From: Pseudomonas quercus
GTDB lineage: Bacteria > Pseudomonadota > Gammaproteobacteria > Pseudomonadales > Pseudomonadaceae
Length of the DNA: 64,000 nt
Reading direction: 5' to 3'
Assembly: GCF_012033695.1 (NCBI RefSeq)
Contig: NZ_JAAVJI010000004.1
Span: 62,001-126,000, forward strand
Shown here: one piece after another, positions 1 through 8,871 of the stretch
Layout: each line of letters starts with the position of its first letter
How positions within the stretch are numbered: the first letter of the stretch is position 1
Translations under genes and position numbers: made by a program
The notes under the pieces: model-generated
Databases searched by the model: none
Seen by the model: only the letters and a program-made list of their open reading frames with translations
What the model was told of the DNA's origin: nothing

Positions 1-2
1 TC

Positions 3-89
3 CGGCGCAAGCTTGAAGTGGCCGACGGTTTCAAACCCATCGATACCGTAAGGGGCCTGGGCTACCTGTTCACCGAGCGTTGCCGGTGA
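3..89 (+). CDS. phoP: Response regulator, PhoP-like, C-terminal fragment
   Basis: The window opens inside this gene; only the last 28 codons are present. The visible end (a VRGLGYLFTER-type stretch, then a stop at 87-89) is the usual C-terminal wing of an OmpR/PhoB-family winged-helix DNA-binding domain. The stop codon overlaps the start of the histidine kinase gene that follows, so the two form a translationally coupled two-component operon. Assignment to PhoP rather than another OmpR-family regulator comes from the partner kinase and the downstream dctA gene, an order known in Pseudomonas putida. The receiver domain lies outside the window. Confidence 0.75.
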   Translation, partial: RRKLEVADGFKPIDTVRGLGYLFTERCR

Positions 90-1435
90 TCCGTTCCCTA
101 CGCTTTCGGCTAATGCTGGCCGGGGCTCTGCTGGCGGTGCTGTTCATGCTCGGCTTGCTGCCTGCCCTTCAAGGGGCCTTCAGCCTGGCGCTTCGCGAAT
201 CGGTGGAGGAGCGCTTGGCTACGGAGGTGACCACGCTGATTTCTGCCGCCCGGCTGCAAAACGGTCGATTGGAGATGCCCGTGCCCATGCCGGACGAACG
301 TTTCGAAGTCCCTGCCGAGCGTTCCTTGAGCTATGTGTTCGACCGTCAAGGCGCGCTGCTGTGGCACAGCCCCGGTTCCCCGTTGCCTGAGTACAGCCCG
401 CAGTACGATGGGCAGGGCAACCGCTTTTCCCGTTACACCACGCGCGACGGTGACGCCTACTGGGTCTATGACGTGGAAGTAAAGCTGCTAGGGGGTCAAA
501 GGGCGGCGTTCAGTTTTGTCGCCATGCAATCGGTAGAGCCTTATCAACGGACCTTGGGTGCCCTGCGTGACCGTTTGTACCTGGGCTTCGGCGCGGCGCT
601 GCTCACCTTGCTGGTGCTGTTCTGGGCGGGCATGACCTGGAGCTTGCGCTCGCTACGTCGCCTGAGCCATGAGCTGGATGAAATCGAAGCCGGGCAGCGG
701 GAGGGGTTGAGCGAACACCATCCCAGCGAGCTGTTGCGGCTTACTCGTTCCCTGAACCGCCTGCTGGCCAGCGAGGGGGAACAGCGCCAGCGCTATAGGG
801 ACTCCCTCGGGGACCTGGCCCACAGCCTCAAGACCCCGTTGAGCGTGCTGCAAGGCATTGGCGAAACGTTAGCAGGGCGCGCCGCGCAAGGGGAGGAGGG
901 CAAGCATGCCAGTATCCTGCGGGGGCAAGTGGCGCGCATGAGCCAACAGATCGATTACCAGCTTCAACGGGCCAACGTGCGCCATGGCGGGCTGGTGCGC
1001 CGCCAGGTTCAGGTGCGGCCTGTACTGGACAGCCTGGCCGCCAGCTTGCGCAAAGTGTACCCCGGCAAGCCGGTGAACCTGCATATCGTACTGGCGCCGC
1101 CGGGCCTTCTGCCCATCGAAGAAGGGGCATTGATGGAATTGCTCGGAAACCTGCTGGAAAACGCCTGGCGGCTGTGCCTCGAAGACATCAGCGTAAGCTT
1201 GAGCGTGATCGGCCAGCGCCTGGAGCTGCTATTAGAGGACGACGGCCCTGGCATTGCACCGGAACAACGCGGGCGTATTCTTCAGCGCGGCGAGCGGTTG
1301 GACCGACAGCACCCCGGGCAGGGCATTGGCCTGGCCATGGCCCAAGACATCATCCGCAGCTACCAGGGCACCTTGGCAATCGAAGATTCGCCACTGGGCG
1401 GGGCGCGGTTCCGTATCAGCTTTGCCAAAGTGTAG
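86..1435 (+). CDS. phoQ: Two-component sensor histidine kinase PhoQ
   Basis: Inner-membrane sensor kinase of 449 residues that would phosphorylate the upstream PhoP-like regulator; PhoPQ systems respond to low divalent cations and cationic peptides. The order is an N-terminal membrane segment (about residues 8-32), a periplasmic sensor of about 120 residues, a second membrane segment (about 164-185), a HAMP-like linker, a dimerisation domain with the phospho-acceptor His near residue 246 in LAHSLKTPLS, and an ATPase domain with N, G1 and G2 boxes (NLLENA, DDGPGI, GIGLAMA). GTG at 86 is preferred because it overlaps the phoP stop (GTGA); a TTG at 80 in the same frame is possible. The family is clear; PhoQ rather than a paralogue is inferred from neighbours. 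Confidence 0.82.
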   Translation: MIRSLRFRLMLAGALLAVLFMLGLLPALQGAFSLALRESVEERLATEVTTLISAARLQNGRLEMPVPMPDERFEVPAERSLSYVFDRQGALLWHSPGSPLPEYSPQYDGQGNRFSRYTTRDGDAYWVYDVEVKLLGGQRAAFSFVAMQSVEPYQRTLGALRDRLYLGFGAALLTLLVLFWAGMTWSLRSLRRLSHELDEIEAGQREGLSEHHPSELLRLTRSLNRLLASEGEQRQRYRDSLGDLAHSLKTPLSVLQGIGETLAGRAAQGEEGKHASILRGQVARMSQQIDYQLQRANVRHGGLVRRQVQVRPVLDSLAASLRKVYPGKPVNLHIVLAPPGLLPIEEGALMELLGNLLENAWRLCLEDISVSLSVIGQRLELLLEDDGPGIAPEQRGRILQRGERLDRQHPGQGIGLAMAQDIIRSYQGTLAIEDSPLGGARFRISFAKV

Positions 1436-1567
1436 TGGCGGATATCCGCCAGGTGTTACCGGGTAATGGAGGGCGATGGCGATTTTCCGCCATTTGTTTT
1501 TGGATGCTTTGCGTGGGCGCTTTGCTGAAGGCCTGAGCATAGGGGTTCTGGCACGCGAGGTACTGCG

Positions 1568-1584
1568 TTGGCATGAGCCTTGCG
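1568..1584 (+). promoter_or_regulatory. Sigma-54 promoter upstream of dctA
   Basis: The sequence TTGGCATGAGCCTTGCGA has the invariant GG (1570-1571) and GC (1582-1583) ten bases apart and fits the -24/-12 consensus TGGCAC-N5-TTGC well. It lies about 125 bp before the dctA start. dctA genes are classically driven by RpoN with the C4-dicarboxylate regulator DctD. No DctB/DctD genes are in the window. The rest of the 270-bp gap shows no convincing gene. Confidence 0.75.
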
Positions 1585-1707
1585 ATGCAATAGGCAAGGC
1601 CCGCCGTGCAGGTGAGGACCCAGAACAAATCCCTCCACTGAGGAGGGTTCCGCTTCATGTGTCGCTGTGCCCGGCCTACGCTGCTGGTCACACTTGAGGA
1701 AACCGCC

Positions 1708-3030
1708 ATGACGACCCGTCAGCCGCTCTACAAGTCCCTGTATTTCCAAGTGATCGTCGCGATCATCATCGGTGTGCTGCTTGGCCACTTCTATCCCCAG
1801 ACAGGCACTATGCTCAAGCCCTTGGGCGATGGCTTCATCAAACTGATCAAAATGGTCATTGCCCCCATCATCTTCTGTACGGTGGTGAGCGGTATTGCCG
1901 GCATGCAGAACATGAAGGCCGTGGGCAAGACCGGCGGCTACGCGTTGCTGTACTTTGAAGTCGTGTCCACGATTTCCTTGATTATTGGCCTGATCGTGGT
2001 CAACGTGGTGCAACCAGGGGCCGGCATGCACATCGACCCCGCTACCCTGGATGCCTCCAAGGTCGCCAGCTATGTGACCCAGGGTGCTGACCAAAGCGTT
2101 GTGGGCTTCCTGCTCAACGTGATTCCTACCACCATTGTCGGCGCCTTTGCCAACGGCGATATCCTCCAGGTGCTGATGTTTTCGGTGATCTTCGGCTTTG
2201 CCCTGCACCGTCTGGGCAGCTACGGCAAACTGCTGGTTGACCTGATCGATCGCTTCGCCCATGTGATGTTCAACATCATCAACATGATCATGAAGCTGGC
2301 ACCGCTGGGCGCACTGGGCGCCATGGCCTTCACCATCGGCAACTATGGCGTGGGTTCACTGGTGCAGTTGGGCCAGTTGATGCTGTGCTTCTACATCACC
2401 TGCGTGCTGTTCGTGGTAGTGGTGCTGGGCGCTATCGCCCGTGCCCATGGCTTCAGTGTGTTGAAGCTGGTTCGCTATATCCGTGAAGAACTGCTGATCG
2501 TGCTGGGTACGTCTTCGTCCGAATCGGCCCTGCCGCGCATGCTGGCCAAGATGGAGCGCCTGGGTGCCCAGAAATCGGTAGTCGGCCTCGTCATTCCCAC
2601 GGGCTACTCCTTCAACCTGGACGGTACTTCCATCTACCTGACCATGGCGGCTGTGTTTATCGCACAGGCCACCGACACCCACATGGACATCACCCACCAG
2701 ATCACCCTGCTGGCGGTGCTGTTGCTTTCTTCCAAAGGGGCCGCAGGCGTTACCGGTAGCGGGTTTATCGTACTGGCTGCCACCCTGTCCGCCGTAGGTC
2801 ACTTGCCGGTCGCTGGCTTGGCATTGATCCTAGGCATCGACCGCTTCATGTCCGAGGCGCGTGCACTGACCAACCTGGTAGGTAACGCCGTTGCCACCGT
2901 TGTGGTTGCCAAATGGGTAGGCCAGTTGGACGAAGGCACGCTGCAACGTGAGCTGGCTTCTGGCGGCACCCCGCTGGAATTGAACAAGCCCGAAGATGAT
3001 CTGAAAGTTGCCGAGGGCACCCGGTTGTAA
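1708..3030 (+). CDS. dctA: C4-dicarboxylate transport protein DctA
   Basis: Inner-membrane cation-coupled symporter for succinate, fumarate and malate, of the dicarboxylate/amino acid:cation symporter family. The product has 440 residues, the usual length. It begins [15 protein letters not shown] and has repeated hydrophobic segments, the serine-rich re-entrant loop [11 protein letters not shown] and the substrate-loop region [19 protein letters not shown] 1708 is chosen because GAGGA lies 8 bases upstream and the protein then starts like known DctA; the frame stays open further upstream, but that part has no family resemblance. A sigma-54 promoter lies upstream and a strong terminator follows. 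It is separate from phoPQ. Confidence 0.95.
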   Translation: MTTRQPLYKSLYFQVIVAIIIGVLLGHFYPQTGTMLKPLGDGFIKLIKMVIAPIIFCTVVSGIAGMQNMKAVGKTGGYALLYFEVVSTISLIIGLIVVNVVQPGAGMHIDPATLDASKVASYVTQGADQSVVGFLLNVIPTTIVGAFANGDILQVLMFSVIFGFALHRLGSYGKLLVDLIDRFAHVMFNIINMIMKLAPLGALGAMAFTIGNYGVGSLVQLGQLMLCFYITCVLFVVVVLGAIARAHGFSVLKLVRYIREELLIVLGTSSSESALPRMLAKMERLGAQKSVVGLVIPTGYSFNLDGTSIYLTMAAVFIAQATDTHMDITHQITLLAVLLLSSKGAAGVTGSGFIVLAATLSAVGHLPVAGLALILGIDRFMSEARALTNLVGNAVATVVVAKWVGQLDEGTLQRELASGGTPLELNKPEDDLKVAEGTRL

Positions 3031-3050
3031 TAGCGCGCTGCATGCGGAAC

Positions 3051-3078
3051 AAAGCCCGGGCCTGTGCCCGGGCTTTTT
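3051..3078 (+). terminator. Rho-independent terminator between dctA and sprT
   Basis: Perfect 10-bp stem (3051-3060 with 3067-3076, AAAGCCCGGG / CCCGGGCTTT) with a 6-base loop and a T run to 3078. It ends dctA on the plus strand and touches the last codon of the convergent sprT gene. Confidence 0.9.
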
Positions 3079-3572
3079 CATTCCACCCGTGTTTGCCCGC
3101 TGAACACCAATGTGTGCCGGCATTGCCGGCACAGGTAACGACGGCCCTTGCGTACCAGGCCATGGCGTTGCGGGGTAAAGGCGAACTCACTGCCTGGGCA
3201 GGGGCAGTGATACAGGTAGCGCAACACCTGGCGACGCTTGACTTCATAGCTGTGGCAGCGCAACGGCGACAGTTCATAAACCCCCCGCATGATGAGCTGC
3301 CATTCTTGGCCGTGAGGGGCGATTCGGTCTCCGAACATGTGGTGGGCAACCAAGTGAGCCACCTCGTGGGGTACAGTCTGGCGCAGGAAATCTTCGGTAT
3401 TGCGTTGGTACAGCTCGCGGTTGAAGCGCAGCTTGTTCTCGTGCAAATGCGCTACGCCGGCCTTCTGCCCCTTCAGTTCGAGGCTGACGACCGGGCGCTT
3501 GAACGGGCGCTTGAAGAAGGTTTCGGCCTGTATGTAGCAGGCTTCAACCTGGATAAGAAGGGTGTCTGGCAT
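3078..3572 (-). CDS. sprT: SprT family zinc metalloprotease-like protein
   Basis: SprT-domain protein of 164 residues. The zinc-metallopeptidase motif HEVAHLVAH (HExxH) is followed by a third likely ligand in GDRIAPHG, and a C-terminal zinc ribbon is formed by a CPC pair and CRQC. Human SPRTN, of the same superfamily, cleaves DNA-protein crosslinks; the bacterial role is unsettled. ATG 3572 is preferred (MPDTLLIQVE) because GGAG lies 9 bases upstream and bacterial SprT proteins start like this; an in-frame upstream start would add 8 residues. It is convergent with dctA. Confidence 0.9.
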   Translation of the reverse strand: MPDTLLIQVEACYIQAETFFKRPFKRPVVSLELKGQKAGVAHLHENKLRFNRELYQRNTEDFLRQTVPHEVAHLVAHHMFGDRIAPHGQEWQLIMRGVYELSPLRCHSYEVKRRQVLRYLYHCPCPGSEFAFTPQRHGLVRKGRRYLCRQCRHTLVFSGQTRVE

Positions 3573-3664
3573 AGGTAAGCGCTCCGCAAGCCGCAATTAT
3601 GCCTTGTAGGGCTTTGGATAGCTGAGCCATTGGTCACTGTTCACGGTAAGTGCCAGCCACGCGG

Positions 3665-4548
3665 TCATACAGCCACAGCGCTTTGATATAAGTCACAGCC
3701 TTCACTGCGCGGCAGAGCCTGGAAGTAACGCCTTATTACTTCGGCCAACGTATGTGCGGGCGTGCCGGAGCAGGCTCGGTGACAGGCCAGGGAAATGTCC
3801 AGGTTGCCCAGTGCAGGCAGCCCGTCGGCTGGCCCGAGTGTTTCGAACGCCTCGCCTGCAGCAAGCGATGATACTGCTGATACACAGCCTCCAGAGGCCA
3901 CAGCGCTTACGATGCCGGCATAACTGGTGCTGTGGTAGGCAATCCGGTAACGGATGCCTGCACGGTTCAACGCGGCCAATACGATGTCTCTGTCCCCGCA
4001 GCCTTGAGTGAACAGTGCCAAGGGTAGCAGGTCTAGGGTGGCGGCACGGCTGCCGCGAGCACAGATCCAGCTTAGTGGCTCGGCGTGCAGCAGCTCCGAG
4101 GCAATGCTGCCAGGGCAACCCTGCGTTAATACGATATCCAGCAGCCCAGCTTCATATTGCTGCCAGATGGCACTGCTGTAACCGCAGTTGACCTCGACTT
4201 CGATGTCGGAAAACGGTGCGCACAGGTGCGCAGAATGCCCGAGAAGAACCGATGGGCGTAGGTGTCGGAGGTGCCGACACGAACCAGGCCCTTGTGGGCG
4301 TCGCCTGTCAACGCGCTAACCGCCTGGTCGTTGAGGGCCAGGATGTGCAACGCGTAGTTCAGTAGGCGCTCTCCCTGTACTGTCAGCACTAGTCCAGTTT
4401 TTTCTCTCAGAAATACCTCTGCGCCCAGTTGGCGCTCCAGTTTCTGCACTTGTTGGCTAACAGCGGACTGCACGCGATGCAGCCGTTGAGAGGCTTTCGA
4501 AAAGCTTCTTGCTTCGGCAACTGTTACAAAGGCGCGGAGTTGGTTCAT
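3665..4548 (-). pseudogene. LysR-family regulator, frameshifted
   Basis: The first part (4548 down to about 4208) encodes a complete LysR-type helix-turn-helix and the start of the effector domain (MNQLRAFVTVAEARSFSKAS, then SAVSQQVQKLE). The frame then leaves the family at FPTSKSRST. In the adjacent frame the protein continues as DIEVEVNCGYSSAIWQQYEAGLLDIVLTQ in family-like fashion to a stop at 3665. Loss of one G near 4207-4208 (CCGGAC to CCGAC on the coding strand) explains the break; restored length would be about 294 residues, normal for the family. It is divergent from the proline hydroxylase gene, so it probably regulated that gene. A sequencing error is the alternative, but the next gene is also frameshifted. 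Confidence 0.85.
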
Positions 4549-4668
4549 GTCCAGAGTCAAGAGTCGTTCTTCCTTTATCACGATTCAAGATGGCCTGCAT
4601 GATGAATATGCGCGATCCTTTCGTCAATGGATTCGGTACTGTTGCGCTTCTTCTTAGGAGCGCACTTA

Positions 4669-5537
4669 ATGCCATCAAAAATACTAGGTGTAATTAACTT
4701 GGCGGAGTTTGGTCTTGACGCCGACGTGAATTACCTCAATTCAGTGCACAAGGCACCGGAAATATACGATGAGTTTGGCCAAGGCTACTGGAAAAATGTT
4801 TCTATATATAACAACAGCGGGCGTGCGGGGGATAGCCAGTATCGAAATGCCAACGCCTGCCTGCCCACTGAACATGCTGCCCGTTGCCCGGCCATCCAGC
4901 GCCTGTTATGTCATTTCACGTTCGAGCACTTGCGCATGGTTCGCGCTAGAAACCTCATAGATGGCATGGTAGTTCCGCACCGAGACTTTGTAGAGCTGGA
5001 ACAAGGCAGGCAGTACTATCGCGTGTTCATTGCCCTTGAAAACAACACGCAGGCTTTTCATTCCGATGAATCGGGCGTTTTTCAGATGAAGGCTGGGGAA
5101 GTGTGGTTTCTGGGTGCTGGAATCAATCATTCAGCGGTAAACTTCGGGACCAACAGCCGCCTGTTTCTATGCCTGGATTATGTGTTCGACCAACCCGTAG
5201 AGGCACCGACTATCTTTACGCGGCCGCGCGAACTCATTGCCCCTCGGCAGGCCTGGCATGTCAAGAGAATGCCGCTTGAGCACGCGGCGATGGAGGGCAT
5301 GCTATCGGCCGCCGCACGGTTACTGAACAGGCACACGTTCAAGGACGTGCTCTTCCTTCTGTCCAAATATCACTTTACCTATGACGTACCGGTATCGGCC
5401 TGCCACGACTGGCTGGTGGCCGCTGCGGAAATGACAGGGATGCCATTCTTCTGGATAAAGCACGCACGTTGCGCCGGTACCTGATCGAAGCCCGGGAGGT
5501 GGGTGAACGGTATGTCTTGAATGATTGGCCCGCATAG
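4669..5537 (+). pseudogene. Free L-proline hydroxylase (Fe(II)/2-oxoglutarate), C-terminal frameshift
   Basis: Resembles bacterial free-proline hydroxylases (cis-3/cis-4 type), which hydroxylate proline with Fe(II), O2 and 2-oxoglutarate. From ATG 4669 (AGGAG 8 bases upstream) the iron ligands are visible as HxD (His104, Asp106 in PHRDF) and His154 (NHSAVNF), with Arg164 as the likely 2-oxoglutarate ligand. The frame ends at 5484 after an unnatural tail, FFWIKHARCAGT. The next frame reads DAILLDKARTLRRYLIEA and on to a stop at 5537, as expected for the family, so one G is missing from the run at 5437-5439. Repaired length is about 289 residues. The catalytic core precedes the break, so partial activity is possible. 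Regiochemistry cannot be told. Confidence 0.85.
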
Positions 5538-5551
5538 GCTGGAGCTTTGCC

Positions 5552-6415
5552 ATGACCCTGGACCGCGTATCGCCTTTTCTATTTCTCTTGATGTGGAGCA
5601 GCGGCGCTGTATTCGCAGCGTTGGGGCTGCAATATGCGTCCGTTTCAGTGTTCCTGGCCGTTAGGTCGGTGGGCGCTGCGGCCTTGCTATTGCTGGTGTG
5701 CATCGGGCTTTTCCGCAAGGCAGGCTTTCTGCGCAAGGTGCAGCTTGCCCCCCGGGAATTGCTGAGTGTGCTGACCATTGGCCTATTGATGCAGGTCGTT
5801 TACCAAACGGCGTACGTGCTAGCGCTGCACTACCAGCTCACGCCTGGCATGTTGGCGATTGTGCTGGGCCTGCAGCCTGTGCTCACACCGCTCATTGCGC
5901 GTGAGCGCCTGCCATGGCGTGGCATGTGTTGCCTGCTAGCGGGTTTGATAGGCCTGGTTATCGCGGTGGCAGGCGCGCGCGAGGTGGGGGCCGTCACTGG
6001 GCTTGGCCTTGTCTTCGGCGTGGTCGCCGTGCTGTCCATCAGCACCGGCGCCGTGATGCAAAAGGCGTCGACGGTAGACCCCCTGGTGTCAGCACTCTAC
6101 CAGACCCTGCTGGCGGCCCTGATATTTACCCTGGGTTTGCCCTTCACACCCCTTCACCTTGAGGTGACCGTGCCCTTCGTGCTGGCCGCCGGGTGGATGA
6201 TCGTGGTTGTTTCGGTCTGCGCCGTGCTGCTGTTGTTTTATCTGTTGTCGAGAAGGTCTGCCAGCCAGGTGGCGGTTCTTTTCTACCTGGTTCCGGTCTT
6301 AACCGTAGCTTTCGATTACCTGGCCTTCGGCAATACCCTGTCCACCGTCACAGGGCTAGGTGCGGTCATTGTGGTGCTGGCGGTAGGGGGGTATGGGCGG
6401 TTGAGCCGGGTTTGA
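5552..6415 (+). CDS. EamA/DMT-family membrane transporter
   Basis: A 287-residue integral membrane protein with about ten hydrophobic helices in two EamA repeats (typical start [20 protein letters not shown], second repeat near [13 protein letters not shown]). The family includes exporters of amino acids and metabolites such as RhtA and YdcZ-like proteins. ATG 5552 has a purine-rich GGAG site at 5541-5544. It follows the repaired end of the proline hydroxylase by 14 bp, so the two were probably one transcript, and export of a hydroxylated amino acid is a reasonable but unproven role. The gene is intact. Confidence 0.85.
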   Translation: MTLDRVSPFLFLLMWSSGAVFAALGLQYASVSVFLAVRSVGAAALLLLVCIGLFRKAGFLRKVQLAPRELLSVLTIGLLMQVVYQTAYVLALHYQLTPGMLAIVLGLQPVLTPLIARERLPWRGMCCLLAGLIGLVIAVAGAREVGAVTGLGLVFGVVAVLSISTGAVMQKASTVDPLVSALYQTLLAALIFTLGLPFTPLHLEVTVPFVLAAGWMIVVVSVCAVLLLFYLLSRRSASQVAVLFYLVPVLTVAFDYLAFGNTLSTVTGLGAVIVVLAVGGYGRLSRV

Positions 6416-6533
6416 CGGGCCCAAGCCACTCGGCACCCGCAGGTGGTCAGCCTTGCCTACGCTCGTCAGGCATTTACAGGTAGAATGCGCGCCTTCGTAT
6501 TCCGCTGTCGGCACGTATCAGGATCTTTCCACC

Positions 6534-7358
6534 ATGGGCACCCTCTCGGTCAATCAAAACAAACTGCAAAAACGCCTTCGTCGCCTGGCAGGAGAGGCGG
6601 TTGCCGATTTCAACATGATCGAAGAGGGTGACAAGGTCATGGTGTGCCTGTCCGGCGGCAAGGACAGCTACACCATGCTGGACGTGCTGCTGCACCTGCA
6701 GAAGGTAGCCCCCATCAAGTTCGAGCTGGTGGCGGTGAACATGGACCAGAAGCAGCCCGGCTTTCCCGAGCATGTGTTGCCGGCCTACCTCAAGCAACTG
6801 GGTGTTGAGTACCACATTCTGGAAAAAGACACCTACTCGGTGGTCAAGGCACTGATCCCGGAAGGCAAGACCACGTGTTCCCTGTGCTCCCGCCTGCGTC
6901 GGGGCACCCTTTACACCTTTGCCGATGAAATCGGCGCAACCAAGATGGCCCTGGGGCACCACCGCGACGATATCGTGGAAACGTTCTTCCTCAACATGTT
7001 CTTCAACGGTGCCATGAAGGCCATGCCGCCCAAGTTGCTGGCCGACGACGGCCGAAACGTGGTGATCCGGCCACTGGCTTATTGCGCCGAGAAAGACATC
7101 CAGGCGTATTCGGACCTCAAGCAGTTCCCCATCATTCCGTGCAACCTGTGCGGGTCCCAGGAGAACCTGCAGCGCCAGGTGGTCAAGGACATGTTGGTGG
7201 AGTGGGAGCGCAAGCACCCAGGCCGTACCGAAAGCATCTTCCGTGGCCTGCAGAATGTAGTGCCCTCGCAGTTGGCGGACCGGGACCTGTTCAACTTCAC
7301 CGATTTGCGTATCGATGAAACCGCAACGCCGCGTTTTGTGGAGCTGATGAACCTTTAA
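6534..7358 (+). CDS. ttcA: tRNA 2-thiocytidine(32) synthetase TtcA
   Basis: Cytoplasmic iron-sulfur enzyme that thiolates cytidine 32 in some tRNAs using ATP. The 274-residue product has the PP-loop SGGKDS (residues 40-45) and the two CxxC pairs that hold the cluster (CSLC near 115, CNLC near 203). The frame is open upstream from 6453, but ATG 6534 gives the family N terminus [15 protein letters not shown]. It stands alone, before the fimbrial operon. Confidence 0.95.
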   Translation: MGTLSVNQNKLQKRLRRLAGEAVADFNMIEEGDKVMVCLSGGKDSYTMLDVLLHLQKVAPIKFELVAVNMDQKQPGFPEHVLPAYLKQLGVEYHILEKDTYSVVKALIPEGKTTCSLCSRLRRGTLYTFADEIGATKMALGHHRDDIVETFFLNMFFNGAMKAMPPKLLADDGRNVVIRPLAYCAEKDIQAYSDLKQFPIIPCNLCGSQENLQRQVVKDMLVEWERKHPGRTESIFRGLQNVVPSQLADRDLFNFTDLRIDETATPRFVELMNL

Positions 7359-7471
7359 AGCCCTATGATCGGCCCCGTTTAGGATCTTTCTCTGAAGACG
7401 GTGCACGGCTTACCTACTACCTTGCAGCAGCCCTTTAAGGGTACAGCGGCAATCAGAAGTAGGGAGCAATC

Positions 7472-8080
7472 ATGCGATACAGATACCTCAGTGCGTTGGC
7501 CTTGCTATCAAGCGTGGCCATCGCCGACCCAGCCCCCAGCGTAAACCTGTCAGTGGGTGGTGCTATCACCCCCGGCGTGTGCAATGTCAGTTTCGGCAAC
7601 GGGGGCGCACTGGACTTTGGTGCCTACGGCTACCACGATCTGAGCGAAACAGAATGGACCACCCTGCCTGGCAAGGGCGTGCGTCTAGACGTGGCGTGCG
7701 GGCGTTCCAGTACAGCCTTGATCGATATTACCGACAACATGGCAGACCCGGCGCAACAGGATAAAACAAAGTTCTCCCTTGGTTTCCAAGACGAAAAGTC
7801 GGTCGGCTATTATGATGTTAGCATCAGCAACGTTTACTATGACGAACGTAGCGCGACATTAGTGCGCGAAACCGCACCGGGCAATTGGGAACCAGCGAAT
7901 TACTTACACAAAGATACTAAGCATGGGTGGGCTATTTCTCCGATCAAGCCACCGGTTGCCTTCAGCGCAGCTCGCGCTACGTTAAACATTACGCCCAAGA
8001 TCGTACCGCGAAGCGAACTCGACACGGCGCAACCCCTGGAGTTGGCCGGCAGTATGAGTATTTCACTGCGTTACCTGTAA
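7472..8080 (+). CDS. DUF1120 fimbrial-like subunit 1
   Basis: Secreted protein of 202 residues, first gene of a chaperone-usher operon. It has a signal peptide (MRYRYLSALALLSSVAIA), two cysteines in the positions expected for a pilin disulfide (C in GVCNVSFG and in DVACGRSS) and a C-terminal alternating beta pattern ending SMSISLRYL, as expected for a donor-strand-complemented subunit. DUF1120 proteins are found beside chaperone-usher genes in Pseudomonas and Serratia; their structures and receptors are poorly known. A GTAGGGAG ribosome site precedes ATG 7472. It is similar in plan to the next gene, probably from an old duplication. Confidence 0.8.
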   Translation: MRYRYLSALALLSSVAIADPAPSVNLSVGGAITPGVCNVSFGNGGALDFGAYGYHDLSETEWTTLPGKGVRLDVACGRSSTALIDITDNMADPAQQDKTKFSLGFQDEKSVGYYDVSISNVYYDERSATLVRETAPGNWEPANYLHKDTKHGWAISPIKPPVAFSAARATLNITPKIVPRSELDTAQPLELAGSMSISLRYL

Positions 8081-8112
8081 GTCAGGTTTCTGAAACGTCT
8101 TGGAGTTATTAA

Positions 8113-8748
8113 ATGAACGTGATTAAAACCCTCTTGGCAGCGGCTGCGTGCGCGTCAGTATTGACCCCAGTAATTGCGGCTGAAGAGGTTACCCTGTCAG
8201 TCACCGGAAGTGTTATTCCTGGCGCCTGTTCGGTTAGCCTGGCGAATCCGGATATCGATTTGGGCACTGTGCGCGCTGAAAATCTGAACGAGGAAGAACT
8301 AACGGCGTTGCCCGAGATGCAAGTGAGTTATACCACCACCTGCCCTAGCGCTCGGGCTGTAGGGGTGAGTTGGGTAGATAACAAGGCTGGCACTGCTTAT
8401 GGCCAAGACCCAACCGGCTTCGGCCTGGGTGAACACAACGGTAAGAATATCGGATTTTACCACTTGGTTCACCATGGTGCCTCGGATGCTGCGGATGGGA
8501 CCATGGGGCCATTGATCAACAGCAGTAACGGTGGCACGACATGGGAAAGTGTCTCTTCGTGGATTGCCAATGCGAACGGGCAGAACATGATGAGTTATGC
8601 CATTGAGGGCACCACAACGCCGGCTCAATATACTCGCCATACCGGCCGTTTCTATCTGTCGGCTTATATCGCGCCAACTAAAGACCTAGACCTGTCAGAG
8701 AACATCGAAATCGAAGGTAACGCCACGATGTCGCTGACCTACCTGTAA
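8113..8748 (+). CDS. DUF1120 fimbrial-like subunit 2
   Basis: Second subunit-like protein, 211 residues, with a signal peptide ending near TPVIAAEE, a cysteine pair (GACSVSL and TTCPSAR) and a C terminus ending MSLTYL like its neighbour. The layout (VTLSVTGSVIPGACSVSL, then DIDLGTVRAENLNEEELTALP) parallels the first subunit, so both belong to the same DUF1120 family, and one may be the major and the other a minor or tip subunit. It starts 32 bp after the first gene, with GGAG at 8102-8105. Function is inferred from the operon. Confidence 0.8.
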   Translation: MNVIKTLLAAAACASVLTPVIAAEEVTLSVTGSVIPGACSVSLANPDIDLGTVRAENLNEEELTALPEMQVSYTTTCPSARAVGVSWVDNKAGTAYGQDPTGFGLGEHNGKNIGFYHLVHHGASDAADGTMGPLINSSNGGTTWESVSSWIANANGQNMMSYAIEGTTTPAQYTRHTGRFYLSAYIAPTKDLDLSENIEIEGNATMSLTYL

Positions 8749-8871
8749 GCCACTGGTCGTTTCTGCGGCGGGTGTTGTTGGCCCGTCTTAGTGCAGGCCG
8801 GGTTACCATCACGTGTGCACTACCGTGGCAGCCCGTCGGCCGGCACGGTAGTCACTTATTGGAGAGGCGTA

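Noticed and set aside
1476..1697. Short plus-strand frame between phoQ and dctA
   Set aside because: It overlaps the sigma-54 promoter and leader of dctA and has no family likeness.
1456..2262. A 268-codon frame on the minus strand over the start of dctA
   Set aside because: His/Gln-rich shadow translation; dctA is a certain gene on the plus strand.
4126..4581. A short stand-alone LysR-like DNA-binding protein
   Set aside because: The remaining effector domain continues in the next frame with good family likeness, so a frameshifted full-length gene is the better reading.
6519..7390. AGGATCTTTC occurs both before ttcA and just after it
   Set aside because: A ten-base match in 860 bp without further similarity is not enough to call a direct repeat or insertion scar.
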